Shown: positions 16,494 through 26,780 of the stretch, piece after piece | Numbering within the stretch: position 1 is the stretch's first letter | How the letters are laid out: each line of letters starts with the position of its first letter | Assembly (NCBI RefSeq): GCF_000153165.2 | Contig: NC_014472.1 | Location: 2,414,001-2,478,000 of the forward strand | From: Maribacter sp. HTCC2170 | GTDB lineage: Bacteria; Bacteroidota; Bacteroidia; Flavobacteriales; Flavobacteriaceae | DNA length: 64,000 nucleotides | Direction: 5' to 3' | Notes under the pieces: generated by a model | Database searches by the model: none | What the model was told of the DNA's origin: nothing | What the model saw: only the letters and a program-made list of their open reading frames with translations | Made by a program: the position numbers and the translations under genes

Positions 16494-18053
16494 ATGGCAA
16501 ATCAAGAAAAAATCAATGAACTCATTGAGAAAAGGGCCAAGGCAAGATTAGGTGGTGGTGAAAAGCGGATAGATTCGCAACATGCGAAAGGTAAATTAAC
16601 CGCACGAGAGAGGATAGATCTTTTACTGGATGAGGATAGTTTTGAGGAGTTTGATATGTTCGTTACACATAGAACAAAATCATTCGGATTAGACAAACAA
16701 AGGTTTTTATCTGATGGTGTGATAACGGGGCATGGAACTATAGATGGTAGAATTGTATATGTATTCTCCCAAGATTTTACGGTTTTCGGAGGGTCTTTAT
16801 CCGAGACCTACGCACTAAAAATCTGTAAGATCATGGATATGGCCATGAAAGTTGGTGTTCCTGTAATAGGCCTTAATGATAGTGGTGGTGCCCGTATTCA
16901 AGAAGGGGTAAGATCATTGGCAGGTTATGCTGAGATTTTCCAGAGAAACATAATGGCTTCAGGTGTAATTCCGCAAATATCGTCCATTTTAGGACCTTGT
17001 GCGGGTGGTGCTGTTTATTCACCAGCATTGACCGATTTTACCATAATGACAGATCAAACCAGCTATATGTTCGTAACAGGACCTAAGGTGGTAAAAAGTG
17101 TTACCGGTGAGGTTGTTACAGCCGAACAATTGGGAGGGGCAAAAATACACTCAACCAAGTCTGGTGTTTCCCATTTCTTGGCAGAAACCGATGAGGAAAA
17201 TATAATGTTGATAAGGAAATTAATGAGTTATCTTCCTTCAAACAATCTAGAAGATCCTCCTGCTATTGTATGTGATGATCCTATTGATAGGCTCGAAGAC
17301 TCTTTAAATGAAATCATTCCTGAAAACCCGAATCAACCTTACGATATAGTTGATGTTATTTCAACAATAGTTGACCACGGTGAGTTTACCGAGGTGCACA
17401 GGAATTATGCCAGAAATATTGCTGTAGGATTTGCTAGATTCAATGGCAGGTCAGTAGGGATTGTTGCAAATCAGCCTAAATATTATGCCGGTGTCCTTGA
17501 TATTGAAGCATCCCGAAAAGCTGCTCGTTTTGTGAGGTTCTGTGATGCATTTAATATTCCAGTTGTTACATTGGTAGATGTACCTGGTTTCTTACCGGGA
17601 ACAGGTCAAGAGTATGGCGGTATTATTCTACATGGTGCGAAACTCTTATTTGCTTATGGCGAAGCTACGGTTCCAAAAGTTACCATAACCTTACGTAAAT
17701 CTTACGGTGGCGCCCATGATGTTATGAGCTGTAAACAATTAAGGGGTGATTTAAATTATGCATGGCCAACCGCTGAAATTGCTGTGATGGGTGCCAAAGG
17801 TGCCGTTGAGGTACTTGAAGGCAGTAATATTAGAAAAATCGAGGATAACGAGGAGAAAAGCAAATATATTGAGAAGAAAGAAGACGAATATACAGCCAAG
17901 TTTGCCAATCCTTATGTAGCTGCAAAGTATGGCTTTATCGATGATGTTATAGAACCAAGGAATACGCGTTTTAGAATTATTAGGGCACTTGAGTTACTGT
18001 CCAATAAAAAAGAGGTGAATCCTCCTAAGAAACATTCAAATATGCCATTATGA
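16494..18053 (+). CDS. mmdA: Methylmalonyl-CoA decarboxylase alpha subunit (carboxyltransferase), Na+-pump type
   Basis: This 519-residue protein is of the acyl-CoA carboxyltransferase beta family. Two crotonase-like halves carry the oxyanion-hole glycines ([55 protein letters not shown]). It transfers the carboxyl group of methylmalonyl-CoA to biotin on the gamma subunit. By sequence alone it could be a propionyl-CoA carboxylase subunit: it is close to PccB at 30090. The decarboxylase call rests on its OadG-like, biotin carrier and membrane beta subunit neighbours. It overlaps mmdD by 4 bases (ATGA). The enzyme is cytoplasmic, docking to the membrane complex. Confidence 0.88.
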   Translation: MANQEKINELIEKRAKARLGGGEKRIDSQHAKGKLTARERIDLLLDEDSFEEFDMFVTHRTKSFGLDKQRFLSDGVITGHGTIDGRIVYVFSQDFTVFGGSLSETYALKICKIMDMAMKVGVPVIGLNDSGGARIQEGVRSLAGYAEIFQRNIMASGVIPQISSILGPCAGGAVYSPALTDFTIMTDQTSYMFVTGPKVVKSVTGEVVTAEQLGGAKIHSTKSGVSHFLAETDEENIMLIRKLMSYLPSNNLEDPPAIVCDDPIDRLEDSLNEIIPENPNQPYDIVDVISTIVDHGEFTEVHRNYARNIAVGFARFNGRSVGIVANQPKYYAGVLDIEASRKAARFVRFCDAFNIPVVTLVDVPGFLPGTGQEYGGIILHGAKLLFAYGEATVPKVTITLRKSYGGAHDVMSCKQLRGDLNYAWPTAEIAVMGAKGAVEVLEGSNIRKIEDNEEKSKYIEKKEDEYTAKFANPYVAAKYGFIDDVIEPRNTRFRIIRALELLSNKKEVNPPKKHSNMPL

Positions 18054-18418
18054 TGTTATTGAATATAAGTATGCAAATCGACCAAATTGGCGAGGGGTAT
18101 GTGATTTTATTATCAGGTCTTTTGATTGTGTTCTGTGCACTATTGACACTTTCTTTATTCTTTAAGTTTGGACTTCCGGTGATGTTATATATCTACAAGG
18201 TTATTACCAAAGGAAGGGATAAGAAAATAAAAGATATAAAAATTAATGCTGATAAGAATTTTACAGGTGAGGTAGCAGCAGCAATATCTACTGCGATCCA
18301 CCTTTATCTCAACGAGCAGCATGATGATGAAAACGCAATATTGACGATAAAACAAGCAAGGAAAATGTATTCTCCATGGAGTTCAAAAATCTATGCGACG
18401 CATCATCGAAGACTCTGA
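18050..18418 (+). CDS. mmdD: OadG/MmdD-family small membrane subunit of the Na+-pumping decarboxylase
   Basis: This 122-residue protein has one N-terminal transmembrane helix (about 18-40, [20 protein letters not shown]) and a cytoplasmic tail ending [20 protein letters not shown]. SPWSxxxR/K-type ends are characteristic of OadG/delta subunits, which tether the carboxyltransferase and biotin carrier to the membrane beta subunit. The start ATG 18050 overlaps the mmdA stop; ATG 18053 is an equally possible start. The middle region (about 65-95) is helical and charged. It is confidently part of the complex by position and shape. Confidence 0.87.
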   Translation: MMLLNISMQIDQIGEGYVILLSGLLIVFCALLTLSLFFKFGLPVMLYIYKVITKGRDKKIKDIKINADKNFTGEVAAAISTAIHLYLNEQHDDENAILTIKQARKMYSPWSSKIYATHHRRL

Positions 18419-18463
18419 CAATTAAAAAAATAACAAGGTCAAAAGAAACAATAAGCAAGGGCA

Positions 18464-18883
18464 ATGAAAAATTTCGAATTCAACATACAGAACAATTTTT
18501 ATAATGTCAAGATCCTTTCCCACGAAGGAAATGTGATAAATCTTGAAGTTAACGGTACTTCATATTCCGTGAAAATGAAGAAAGAAATCAAAAAGACCAA
18601 AACACCAACCTTGGTGCGGGCAGCTTCGAAAAGACCTTCAGAGCCTTTGAAGGTTAATCCAAGTTCTTCCAAAACCAAAATAGTAGCACCTATTCCCGGT
18701 GTTATTTTATCACTGGATGTTAAGGTAGGGGATACTATAACAGTTGGGGATAGATTAATTGTGCTTGAAGCAATGAAAATGGAAAACAATATAGTTTCTG
18801 AAAAAGCAGGTACGGTTACCGCGGTGAATGTCAGCGTTGGTCAACAAGTTTTGCAAAACGAGATAATGATAGAATTGGAATAG
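18464..18883 (+). CDS. mmdC: Biotin carrier (gamma) subunit of the Na+-pumping decarboxylase
   Basis: This 139-residue protein has an N-terminal beta-rich segment (1-45), a basic Ser/Pro linker (about 46-72) and a biotinyl domain. The biotin attachment motif is EAMKMEN with Lys105. IVAPIPGVILSLDVKVGD precedes it, as in all biotinyl/lipoyl domains. It carries carboxyl from MmdA to MmdB. It is shorter in its N-terminal part than the carrier of the propionyl-CoA carboxylase operon (28151). It lies 45 bases after mmdD and 68 before mmdB. Confidence 0.92.
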   Translation: MKNFEFNIQNNFYNVKILSHEGNVINLEVNGTSYSVKMKKEIKKTKTPTLVRAASKRPSEPLKVNPSSSKTKIVAPIPGVILSLDVKVGDTITVGDRLIVLEAMKMENNIVSEKAGTVTAVNVSVGQQVLQNEIMIELE

Positions 18884-18951
18884 AAATGGCCATGTTATAG
18901 TCTTACTGTTTTATCATTACCAGTAGCACAATAACCTGCAAAAAATTAAAA

Positions 18952-20271
18952 ATGAAGAAACTACTTTTAATATTCGGTATTCTATCACTGTTGGTTTTTA
19001 TTCGACCCGTTCTTGGTTTTAATAAAGACACAGATAAAAAAGAAAGTATAACATTGGTTGAAAATCAAGTTGACAGCCAAGAAGAAGGTATATATACTGA
19101 TGCTTTTCAGGGAATACAGCAGTTTTATAACTATACAGGATTTGCCAATGCCACTTGGGGTCATATTTTAATGATTTTGATAGGTATTATTTTTATTTAT
19201 CTAGGTATAAAATTTGATTACGAACCTCTTCTATTAATACCTATAGGTGTAGGAGTCATTATTGGTAACATACCATTTGTAGCCGGTAACCAAACAGGGA
19301 TTTATGAAACAGGTTCTGTATTGAATTACCTTTATTTTGGTGTTGTAAAAGGAGTTTATCCTCCTTTGATTTTCTTAGGCATTGGTGCAATGACTGATTT
19401 CTCTTCTTTGATCGCCAATCCCAAATTAATGTTATTGGGAGCTGCAGCGCAGATCGGTGTTTTTGCTACTTTCCTGGGAGCTCTTTATTTGGGGTTTGCA
19501 CTGCCTGAAGCAGGTGCAATAGGAATTATTGGTGGTGCCGATGGGCCTACAGCTATATTCCTTTCTTCAAAACTTGCGAATGGGATAAATTTATTGCCTG
19601 ATGGTACAACGGTCAAAAATCTTATTGGGCCAATTGCCATTGCAGCATATTCATATATGGCCCTGGTACCAGTGATTCAGCCACCATTGATGCGACTATT
19701 GGTGTCCAAAGAAGACAGGAAAATAAAAATGAAGCCACCAAGGGCAGTATCACAAAAGGAAAAAATGATTTTCCCTGTGGTTGCCTTATTATTAACTACG
19801 TTTATATCCCCAAGTGCATTACCACTATTAGGAATGTTGTTCTTTGGTAATTTACTTAAGGAATCAGGAAGAACAGAACGTTTGGCTGAAACTGCACGAA
19901 CAAAGCTTATTGATATTGTTACCATTCTTTTAGGTGTAACAGTTGGGGCATCTACCCAAGCGGATATTTTTATAACCAAAGACTCGATGATGATTTTTGG
20001 GCTGGGAGCAGTCTCATTTGTAATTGCGACAATAGGAGGTTTATTATTCGCCAAGTTTATGAATCTATTCTTAAAAGGGGATGATAAGATAAATCCTCTT
20101 ATTGGTGCTTCCGGTGTTTCTGCTGTGCCCGATAGTGCTCGAGTGGTTCATGCAGAGGCATTAAAATCAGATCCAAACAATTATTTGTTGATGCACGCGA
20201 TGGCTCCCAATGTTTCGGGGGTTATTGGATCGGCGATAGCAGCAGGTATATTATTAAGTTTTTTAGCATAG
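18952..20271 (+). CDS. mmdB: Sodium-translocating decarboxylase beta subunit
   Basis: This 439-residue inner-membrane protein decarboxylates carboxybiotin and couples this to Na+ export. The family loop GGADGPT is at 194-200 with the essential Asp197, and the second re-entrant motif GASGVSAVPDSARVVH lies near the C-terminus. About ten hydrophobic segments are seen. Compared with OadB/MmdB there is an N-terminal extension: a signal-like helix (about 1-22) and a polar stretch of about 35 residues before the core (which starts near 50). It is the membrane heart of the complex encoded by mmdA, D and C upstream. Confidence 0.94.
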   Translation: MKKLLLIFGILSLLVFIRPVLGFNKDTDKKESITLVENQVDSQEEGIYTDAFQGIQQFYNYTGFANATWGHILMILIGIIFIYLGIKFDYEPLLLIPIGVGVIIGNIPFVAGNQTGIYETGSVLNYLYFGVVKGVYPPLIFLGIGAMTDFSSLIANPKLMLLGAAAQIGVFATFLGALYLGFALPEAGAIGIIGGADGPTAIFLSSKLANGINLLPDGTTVKNLIGPIAIAAYSYMALVPVIQPPLMRLLVSKEDRKIKMKPPRAVSQKEKMIFPVVALLLTTFISPSALPLLGMLFFGNLLKESGRTERLAETARTKLIDIVTILLGVTVGASTQADIFITKDSMMIFGLGAVSFVIATIGGLLFAKFMNLFLKGDDKINPLIGASGVSAVPDSARVVHAEALKSDPNNYLLMHAMAPNVSGVIGSAIAAGILLSFLA

Positions 20272-20308
20272 TTAAACAGCCATTTATAGGATATAAAATC
20301 ATAAATCA

Positions 20309-21598
20309 ATGAAAATTCCAAATTTAAAGACAGCTCAAGAAGCGGTCAAACTTATAGAATCAGGAAATAGGGTGCTAATTCAAGGAGGTTCGGCAACTCC
20401 GCAAGCTTTGGTAAAAGCAATGGTGGAGCGCGCTCCAGAATTACGAGATGTCGAGATAGTTCATTTGCACACTGAAGGTGAGTGTGGTTATACTTCACCG
20501 GAGGTTAGGGATAGTTTCAAGACCAACGCATTCTTCATAGGAGGGAATATCAGAAAAAGGATAGGTGACACTGCGGATTATATCCCAATTTTTTTAAGTG
20601 ATATCCCTAGCTTGTTCAGACAGGGTTATATGGATATTGATGTGGTATTAGTCAATGTTTCCCCTCCCGATAAACATGGTTTTTGTTCTTTAGGTGTATC
20701 TGTTGATATTGTCATCTCGGCAATTGAACAAGGCAAAAAGGTAATTGCTCAAATTAACCCAAGAATGCCAAGAACTTTTGGTGATGCATTGGTCCACTTA
20801 AACAATTTTGACGCCTGTGTTCCCGTAGTTGAGGAAATTCATGAAATGAAGTTAGCGGCGCCATCAGAAGAAGAGGTGCTTATTGGAAGAAATATTGCCG
20901 AAATCATTGAAGACGGTGCTACATTGCAAATGGGAATTGGTGGTATCCCTAACGCAGTATTAAGTTTCATGGGCAATCATAAAAACCTTGGTGTGCATAC
21001 TGAAATGTTTTCAGAGGGTATTGTAGACCTTGTTGAAAAAGATATTGTAAATGGCTCGCAAAAGAAATTGAATCCTTATAAAATAGTATCTGGTTTCGCA
21101 ATGGGGTCTCGTAGACTTTATGATTTTATGGATGACAATCCAGAAATAGAAATGAAGGATATTGCTTATGTAAATGACACGGCCGTTATTCGCCAAAATC
21201 CAAAAGTTACCGCTATCAACTCGGCTATCGAGATTGATTTTACAGGTCAAGTTTGCGCTGATTCTATTGGTACCAGAATGTTCTCTGGTGTAGGAGGTCA
21301 AATGGACTTTATGCGAGGTGCTGCTTTGTCTGATGGAGGTAAGCCAATAATAGCAATAACTTCTACTACGGCGAAGGGTGTTTCTAAAATTGTGCCAATG
21401 TTAAAACAAGGTGCTGGCGTGGTAACAACTAGGGCTCATGCACGTTATGTGGCCACTGAATATGGTATAGCAGAATTATTTGGAAGAAACCTGAAAGATC
21501 GTGCGCGTGCATTACGGGATATTGCCCATCCTGATCATAGAGAAGAACTTGATAAATCTATATTCGAAAGGTTCGGAAGTAGTTTAGCGGTTCATTAA
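20309..21598 (+). CDS. Class I CoA-transferase, probable propionyl-CoA:succinate type (acetyl-CoA hydrolase/transferase family)
   Basis: This 429-residue protein is related to 4-hydroxybutyrate CoA-transferase/Cat2. Visible motifs are VNVSPPDKHGFCSLG (116-130), LQMGIGGIPNAV (207-217), HTEMFSEG (230-237, probably with the catalytic Glu232) and NSAIEIDFTGQ (304-314). Such enzymes move CoA between acyl-CoA and a free acid. In this operon the natural reaction would be propionyl-CoA + succinate to succinyl-CoA + propionate, closing a cycle with mutase, epimerase and decarboxylase. Acetate or 4-hydroxybutyrate specificity is possible and cannot be excluded from sequence. Gaps of 37 and 58 bases link it to mmdB and mutA. 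Confidence 0.85.
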   Translation: MKIPNLKTAQEAVKLIESGNRVLIQGGSATPQALVKAMVERAPELRDVEIVHLHTEGECGYTSPEVRDSFKTNAFFIGGNIRKRIGDTADYIPIFLSDIPSLFRQGYMDIDVVLVNVSPPDKHGFCSLGVSVDIVISAIEQGKKVIAQINPRMPRTFGDALVHLNNFDACVPVVEEIHEMKLAAPSEEEVLIGRNIAEIIEDGATLQMGIGGIPNAVLSFMGNHKNLGVHTEMFSEGIVDLVEKDIVNGSQKKLNPYKIVSGFAMGSRRLYDFMDDNPEIEMKDIAYVNDTAVIRQNPKVTAINSAIEIDFTGQVCADSIGTRMFSGVGGQMDFMRGAALSDGGKPIIAITSTTAKGVSKIVPMLKQGAGVVTTRAHARYVATEYGIAELFGRNLKDRARALRDIAHPDHREELDKSIFERFGSSLAVH

Positions 21599-21656
21599 TT
21601 TTGTATTGATATAAGAAATATAGTATATAAGAATATCACATTTAATAAAACGTATT

Positions 21657-23474
21657 ATGAACGATTCAGGTAAAGCACTTTTTTCAGAATTCAGTCCTGT
21701 TGATAAGAAGGAATGGTTGGAAAAAGTGGGCATTGATTTAAAAGGTGCTGATTTTGACAAAAAACTGGTTTGGAAAAACCTGAACAAAATTAAGGTCCCA
21801 CCCTTTTATAATGCTCAGGATAAGATTGAAGGTGTGGTTAACACTGGTGAAAACTCCCAGACATTGGCAAACTATCGAGAAATCAATGTCGAAAATGTTG
21901 AAAAAGCCAATATTTTGGCATTAAAAGCAATAAAGGAAGGTATAAACGGACTTCTTTTCAATGTTGATAGTGAAGTTGAGGTTAGTGCCCTTTTAGCGGA
22001 CATACAACTTGATAAAGTTTCAGTTTCATTCAATCTAAAAGCAAATGAAATTGGATTTGCTTCTGCGTTTTTCGATTTTGTGGAAAATCAAGAAACTCTT
22101 AAAAAAGATCTAGCAGGTTATATCGATATCAACCTAATTTCAGGTTATGTAACCTCAGGTTCATTGACAGATAAAGATTTAACAAATGCTGCCCAACTAA
22201 TAAAACTTTCCAAGCCATACCCAAATTATAAAGGGTTGACAATTTCGGGAAGTGAATATCTAGATTCTGGTGCTAATCAGGCACAAGAAGCGGGGTACAC
22301 CCTAAGTTCTTTGGTTTATGTAATAAATGAATTAAAGGAGTTAGGAATATCTGGGAAAGAGGTATTTGATTCTGTCAATTTTAAATTGGCAATAGGCTCT
22401 GAGTATTTTATTGAGATAGGTAAGTTTAGGGCATTCAATAGTTTGTTAAATGAGATTGCCGGCAAATACGATGTAAAAACCCTAAATCATTCAATGCTGG
22501 CGAAAACTTCTATTTGGAGCAAATCAGTTACAGATCCTCATACAAACCTGCTTAGGGCTACCACAGAGGCAATGTCGGCCATTTTAGGTAATGTTGACGC
22601 TGTTCTGATTGATGCATATGATAAAGAGTTTAGTGAATCTTCTGATTTTTCAAGTAGAATTGCTGGGAATATATCAACCATTTTAAAAGAGGAGTCATAT
22701 CTTGGAAAAGTAGCAAATCCAGTTGATGGTTCTTACTATATTGAAGAGGCTGGTGTGCAAATCGCAACAAAAGCACTTGAACTTTTTAAAGGGATTGAAA
22801 CTAAAGGTGGTTTCTATAAAGCTTTTGAAAGTGAAATCATTCAGCAACAAATAGCGGAAATAAGACAGCAAAAAATAAAGTTGATAAGTCAGCGTAGACT
22901 TCCAATGGTTGGGGTGAACAAATACCCTAATTTGATGGAGACTGTTTCTGCGAACCTATTGTCAACAGGTCAGGAAGAAGGGTCTAAGATTTTAAAACCA
23001 AGAAGAGCTTCATTGGAAATTGAAGCCATACGTTCCGTTACAGAAAAAATGGTTGAGAATACAGGTGCTAGGCCAATCGTTGAATTAGCAAGTTTTGGTA
23101 ATTTGACCATGAGAAAAGCCAGAGCAGCATTTGCTTATGATTTTATTGGCGTAAGTGGTTTTGACGTAAGACAAGAAAAGAGTTATTCCTCTGCGGAGGA
23201 AGCTGCTGAACAAAGCGCCAAATCAGATTCAAATGTGGTGGTTATCTGTAGTTCTGACCAAGACTATGCTGAGAAGGCTTTGGAATATGTAAAGTCGTTT
23301 AGGGCAATTAATAAAGACAAGGTCTTGTTATTAGCTGGAAACCCAATTGACTTAATGCAAGAATTGACTGCATCAGGTCTTGATGGTGTTGTTAATTTAA
23401 GATCAGATGTAATTACTACAATATCTGCCGTTCAAAATAAGATTCAGAAAACAATTAAACCCTTAGAAGTATGA
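21657..23474 (+). CDS. mutA: Methylmalonyl-CoA mutase small (beta) subunit, full length
   Basis: This 605-residue protein has a TIM-barrel domain (about 20-450) with [15 protein letters not shown] and [13 protein letters not shown], and a C-terminal flavodoxin-like domain (about 475-600). The latter lacks the DxHxxG cobalamin-binding motif, as expected for the non-catalytic subunit. It pairs with MutB, whose ATG overlaps its stop (ATGA). It has about 140 residues more than the orphan paralogue at 13290-14678. Sixth of the enzymatic steps encoded in the operon starting at mce. Confidence 0.95.
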   Translation: MNDSGKALFSEFSPVDKKEWLEKVGIDLKGADFDKKLVWKNLNKIKVPPFYNAQDKIEGVVNTGENSQTLANYREINVENVEKANILALKAIKEGINGLLFNVDSEVEVSALLADIQLDKVSVSFNLKANEIGFASAFFDFVENQETLKKDLAGYIDINLISGYVTSGSLTDKDLTNAAQLIKLSKPYPNYKGLTISGSEYLDSGANQAQEAGYTLSSLVYVINELKELGISGKEVFDSVNFKLAIGSEYFIEIGKFRAFNSLLNEIAGKYDVKTLNHSMLAKTSIWSKSVTDPHTNLLRATTEAMSAILGNVDAVLIDAYDKEFSESSDFSSRIAGNISTILKEESYLGKVANPVDGSYYIEEAGVQIATKALELFKGIETKGGFYKAFESEIIQQQIAEIRQQKIKLISQRRLPMVGVNKYPNLMETVSANLLSTGQEEGSKILKPRRASLEIEAIRSVTEKMVENTGARPIVELASFGNLTMRKARAAFAYDFIGVSGFDVRQEKSYSSAEEAAEQSAKSDSNVVVICSSDQDYAEKALEYVKSFRAINKDKVLLLAGNPIDLMQELTASGLDGVVNLRSDVITTISAVQNKIQKTIKPLEV

Positions 23475-25603
23475 GACCCGATTTTTCAGATTTAACGTTA
23501 AATAAAACTGCTTCGAAAAAAGCGGTTACTTCAGGGAATGAAGAAGTTTGGAACACACCTGAGGGTATTCCGGTAAAAAAGCATTTTACCAAGGAAGATA
23601 TTAAAGATGCAGAGCATTTAAATTTTGCTGCAGGCGTGCCTCCTTTTTTAAGAGGGCCATATAGCGCGATGTATGCCATGCGTCCATGGACCATTCGCCA
23701 GTATGCAGGTTTTTCAACTGCCGAGGAATCAAATGCATTTTATAGAAGAAACTTGGCCGCAGGTCAAAAAGGACTTTCTGTTGCTTTTGATTTGGCTACG
23801 CATAGGGGATATGACTCCGATCACCCAAGGGTAACAGGAGATGTGGGTAAAGCTGGGGTTGCCATTGATTCTATTTTGGATATGGAAATCTTGTTTGATC
23901 AGATTCCTTTAGATAAAATGTCGGTCTCAATGACCATGAATGGGGCCGTTTTGCCCATCATGGCATTTTATATTGCAGCCGCCAAAAAACAAGGTGTTTC
24001 ATTGGATAAACTGAGTGGTACTATTCAAAATGATATTCTTAAAGAATTTATGGTGCGTAATACATACATCTATCCACCAGCACCTTCAATGAAGATTATT
24101 GGAGATATTTTTGATTATACGACGCAGAACATGCCAAAATTCAACTCTATCTCGATTAGTGGTTACCATATGCAAGAAGCCGGCGCAACAGCTGATATTG
24201 AATTGGCCTATACCCTTGCCGATGGTATGGAGTACATTAGAACCGGTTTAAAATCTGGTTTGAAGATTGATGAATTTGCTCCTAGGCTTTCGTTTTTCTG
24301 GGCGGTAGGGATGAACCATTTTATGGAAATTGCGAAAATGCGCGCTGCGCGTATGCTTTGGGCGAAAATCATTAAGCAATTCAATCCTAAGAACCCAAAA
24401 TCCATGGCTTTGCGTACACATAGTCAAACATCTGGGTGGAGTTTAAGTGAGCAAGATCCTTTTAATAATGTGGCACGTACTTGTGTTGAAGCGATGGCTG
24501 CTGCATTAGGAGGTACTCAATCGTTACATACCAATGCATTGGATGAGGCAATAGCCTTACCTACAGATTTCTCCGCTAGGATTGCCCGTAATACTCAGAT
24601 TTATATTCAGGATGAAACACAGATTACAAAAGCGGTTGATCCTTGGGCTGGATCATATTATGTGGAGTACTTAACTCAAGAGATTGCTAAAAAGGCTTGG
24701 GCTCTAATCGAAGAAGTTGAGGAGCTTGGTGGTATGGCTAAAGCTATTGAAACTGGAGTTCCTAAAATGAGAATTGAGGAAGCTTCTGCTCGCAAACAGG
24801 CCAGATTAGATTCAGGTCAGGATATTTTAGTTGGAGTCAACAAGTTTAAAACTGACGAAAAATCCAACATCGAGATTCTTGAAGTTGATAATACAGTAGT
24901 TCGAGATTCTCAAATTGAACGATTGAATAAATTGCGTGAAAATAGAGACCAATCGGATGTAGAACAAAAACTGGCATTACTTTCTAAATGTGCCGAAACA
25001 GGTGAAGGTAATTTATTGGCTTTAGCGGTTGATGCTGCTGAAAATTTTGCTACTTTGGGTGAAATATCAGATGCATTGGAAGTTCATTTTGGACGACATA
25101 AAGCGGATACTAAATTGATAAGCGGAGTGTATAGTAAAGAAGTTGATAATGATAGTACATTTGCCAAAGCACAAAAATTGGCAGATAAATTTGCTGAGGT
25201 TGAAGGTCGCCGACCAAGGGTGATGATTGCCAAAATGGGTCAAGATGGTCATGATAGGGGGGCTAAAGTAGTTGCTTCCAGTTTTGCCGACCTTGGCTTT
25301 GATGTTGATATGGGATCCCTTTTCCAGACACCGGAGGAAGTTGCCAAACAAGCGATTGAAAATGATGTACACTTTGTAGGTGCTTCAAGTTTAGCTGCTG
25401 GGCACAAAACCTTGATTCCTCAATTAATAGGTGAATTGGAAAAACTGGGAAGACCAGATATTATGGTTTTTGCCGGTGGTGTTATTCCAGAACAGGATTA
25501 TAACTATCTGTTGGAAAGAAAGGTAGCAGCCATTTTTGGCCCTGGTACAGTTATTTCTGAATCTGCCATTACCATTATGGAAAAGTATTTAGAACAAGCT
25601 TAG
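23471..25603 (+). CDS. mutB: Methylmalonyl-CoA mutase large (alpha) catalytic subunit
   Basis: This 710-residue B12-dependent radical enzyme interconverts succinyl-CoA and (R)-methylmalonyl-CoA. Its N-terminal barrel includes the substrate-binding region with [20 protein letters not shown] and [10 protein letters not shown]. The C-terminal cobalamin domain has DGHDRG at 592-597, with His594 as the lower cobalt ligand, then a [10 protein letters not shown] and [12 protein letters not shown] pocket. Length matches known MutB (about 715-728). Last gene of the operon; a strong hairpin terminator follows. The chaperone gene meaB lies 1.2 kb downstream on the other strand. Confidence 0.97.
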   Translation: MRPDFSDLTLNKTASKKAVTSGNEEVWNTPEGIPVKKHFTKEDIKDAEHLNFAAGVPPFLRGPYSAMYAMRPWTIRQYAGFSTAEESNAFYRRNLAAGQKGLSVAFDLATHRGYDSDHPRVTGDVGKAGVAIDSILDMEILFDQIPLDKMSVSMTMNGAVLPIMAFYIAAAKKQGVSLDKLSGTIQNDILKEFMVRNTYIYPPAPSMKIIGDIFDYTTQNMPKFNSISISGYHMQEAGATADIELAYTLADGMEYIRTGLKSGLKIDEFAPRLSFFWAVGMNHFMEIAKMRAARMLWAKIIKQFNPKNPKSMALRTHSQTSGWSLSEQDPFNNVARTCVEAMAAALGGTQSLHTNALDEAIALPTDFSARIARNTQIYIQDETQITKAVDPWAGSYYVEYLTQEIAKKAWALIEEVEELGGMAKAIETGVPKMRIEEASARKQARLDSGQDILVGVNKFKTDEKSNIEILEVDNTVVRDSQIERLNKLRENRDQSDVEQKLALLSKCAETGEGNLLALAVDAAENFATLGEISDALEVHFGRHKADTKLISGVYSKEVDNDSTFAKAQKLADKFAEVEGRRPRVMIAKMGQDGHDRGAKVVASSFADLGFDVDMGSLFQTPEEVAKQAIENDVHFVGASSLAAGHKTLIPQLIGELEKLGRPDIMVFAGGVIPEQDYNYLLERKVAAIFGPGTVISESAITIMEKYLEQA

Positions 25604-25622
25604 AATTGAAAAAAGTGTCCTT

Positions 25623-25661
25623 AAAAAGGTTGTGTGATATTTATTTCATACAACCTTTTTT
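25623..25661. terminator. Bidirectional terminator between mutB and the GH76 gene
   Basis: AAAAAGGTTGTGTGA pairs with TTCATACAACCTTTTT (one G-T wobble) around an 8-9 base loop. It has a T-run on the plus strand and an A-run that reads as T-run on the minus strand. It sits between the convergent stops at 25603 and 25673. Confidence 0.85.
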
Positions 25662-25672
25662 AACTTTTCAAT

Positions 25673-26767
25673 TTATTTCTTTAACGAAATACCTGCATTA
25701 AAAGCATCAAGAGCCGAAGACACTGTGGCTGCGTTCGAATCTGAAGGTCTATCCCATATAACTCCTGGAGAAATAGAGCCAAGCTTCATGCTGAGTACCC
25801 AAATAGACTCAACATTCTTTCGAATGAAGAATTCGTACTCTTTTTTAGGGTGATATTGATTTAGATACATCAAATGCCTCATGAAAACACCTTTGAACTG
25901 TTTGGCATCTCCATTACAATTATCAGGCTCACATAGAGATTCAACCAAAATCAGATTCTTATTAGTCATATGATTTAATGTTGCCTCAGCTATGTTTTCA
26001 GCACTTTTTAGATAGAATTCCTCACCTGTGATTTTGTGAAGGTTTACAAGACCAGTCAAGACAACTCCCTGATTATATGTCCATACATTTTCGGAAATTG
26101 TATCATGTCCATTTATTTTGCGAATACCGTCCAAAATATTTCCGTTTGAATCCAATAAGTTGGAACGTAACATCCATTCCCAAATTGTTGTTGCCCAATT
26201 TAAAGCAGTCTTGCCGTTTACATCCTTTGTTCCTGTCAAATGTAACCTAGTGGCCAGAGTCAGGGTTAACCCACTACTTATTGAACCTCTAAGTTCCGTG
26301 CCTTTTTTCCAATAAATTCCTCCATCTTGAGACCACCCGGTGGTGATATCCTCAAAAATAATATTGGCCATGTCCAAGTATCGCTGGTCCCCAGTATATT
26401 CCCAAGCATCTAGCCATGCAAGTGCCCACCACCCCTCATCATCATAATAATCATTGATGTAATTTTTACATACCCAGGCAGCCTTATCGTTGGAAGCTTC
26501 TACTTCAAATTCTTTGGTTTTTTCAAAAATATAGGCCACCATTTCTTTGTAGCTCGCATCTTCTTTTAATCTCGCATTGTTTATTAAAGTCGTTAAAATA
26601 TTAGCCGCATTCCACCAGGAAGTTGTATCCCAAAGGCCAGTTTCAAGATTATACCAATTCTCTAATTTAACAGTTAATTTTTCTGATCGTTTTGCAATTT
26701 GGTTTTGAGCTGAAATTTGAAAGTTTAATCCAATAATTAAGAAAAACAGTAAAGTTGATTTTAGCAT
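25673..26767 (-). CDS. Exported glycoside hydrolase family 76 protein (alpha-1,6-mannanase-like)
   Basis: ATG 26767 gives 364 residues with a clean signal peptide (MLKSTLLFFLIIGLNFQISAQ). The longer frame from 26806 would overlap meaB. The body is an (alpha/alpha)6 barrel with the GH76 catalytic Asp pair in YYDDEGWWALAW and repeated aromatic-rich helices (WDTTSWWNAANILTTL; WTYNQGVVLTGL). GH76 enzymes cut alpha-1,6-mannan backbones such as yeast cell-wall mannan. It lies 13 bases after meaB on the same strand, so it may be cotranscribed, an odd partner for a mutase chaperone. No SusCD or other mannan genes are nearby. Confidence 0.85.
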   Translation of the reverse strand: MLKSTLLFFLIIGLNFQISAQNQIAKRSEKLTVKLENWYNLETGLWDTTSWWNAANILTTLINNARLKEDASYKEMVAYIFEKTKEFEVEASNDKAAWVCKNYINDYYDDEGWWALAWLDAWEYTGDQRYLDMANIIFEDITTGWSQDGGIYWKKGTELRGSISSGLTLTLATRLHLTGTKDVNGKTALNWATTIWEWMLRSNLLDSNGNILDGIRKINGHDTISENVWTYNQGVVLTGLVNLHKITGEEFYLKSAENIAEATLNHMTNKNLILVESLCEPDNCNGDAKQFKGVFMRHLMYLNQYHPKKEYEFFIRKNVESIWVLSMKLGSISPGVIWDRPSDSNAATVSSALDAFNAGISLKK

Positions 26768-26780
26768 CTCTGAAGGGTTT

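Noticed and set aside
18884-18951. Weak hairpin (TTACTG...CAGTA) between mmdC and mmdB
   Set aside because: Short and interrupted stem, no T-run; not a convincing terminator inside the operon.
19677-20054. Antisense open frame of 125 codons inside mmdB
   Set aside because: Shadow of the real gene: no homology recognised and no start signal.
16494-20271. Oxaloacetate or glutaconyl-CoA decarboxylase as alternative for the Na+ pump
   Set aside because: The alpha subunit is of the acyl-CoA carboxyltransferase type, not the pyruvate-carboxylase type of OadA, and mce plus mutAB in the operon favour methylmalonyl-CoA.
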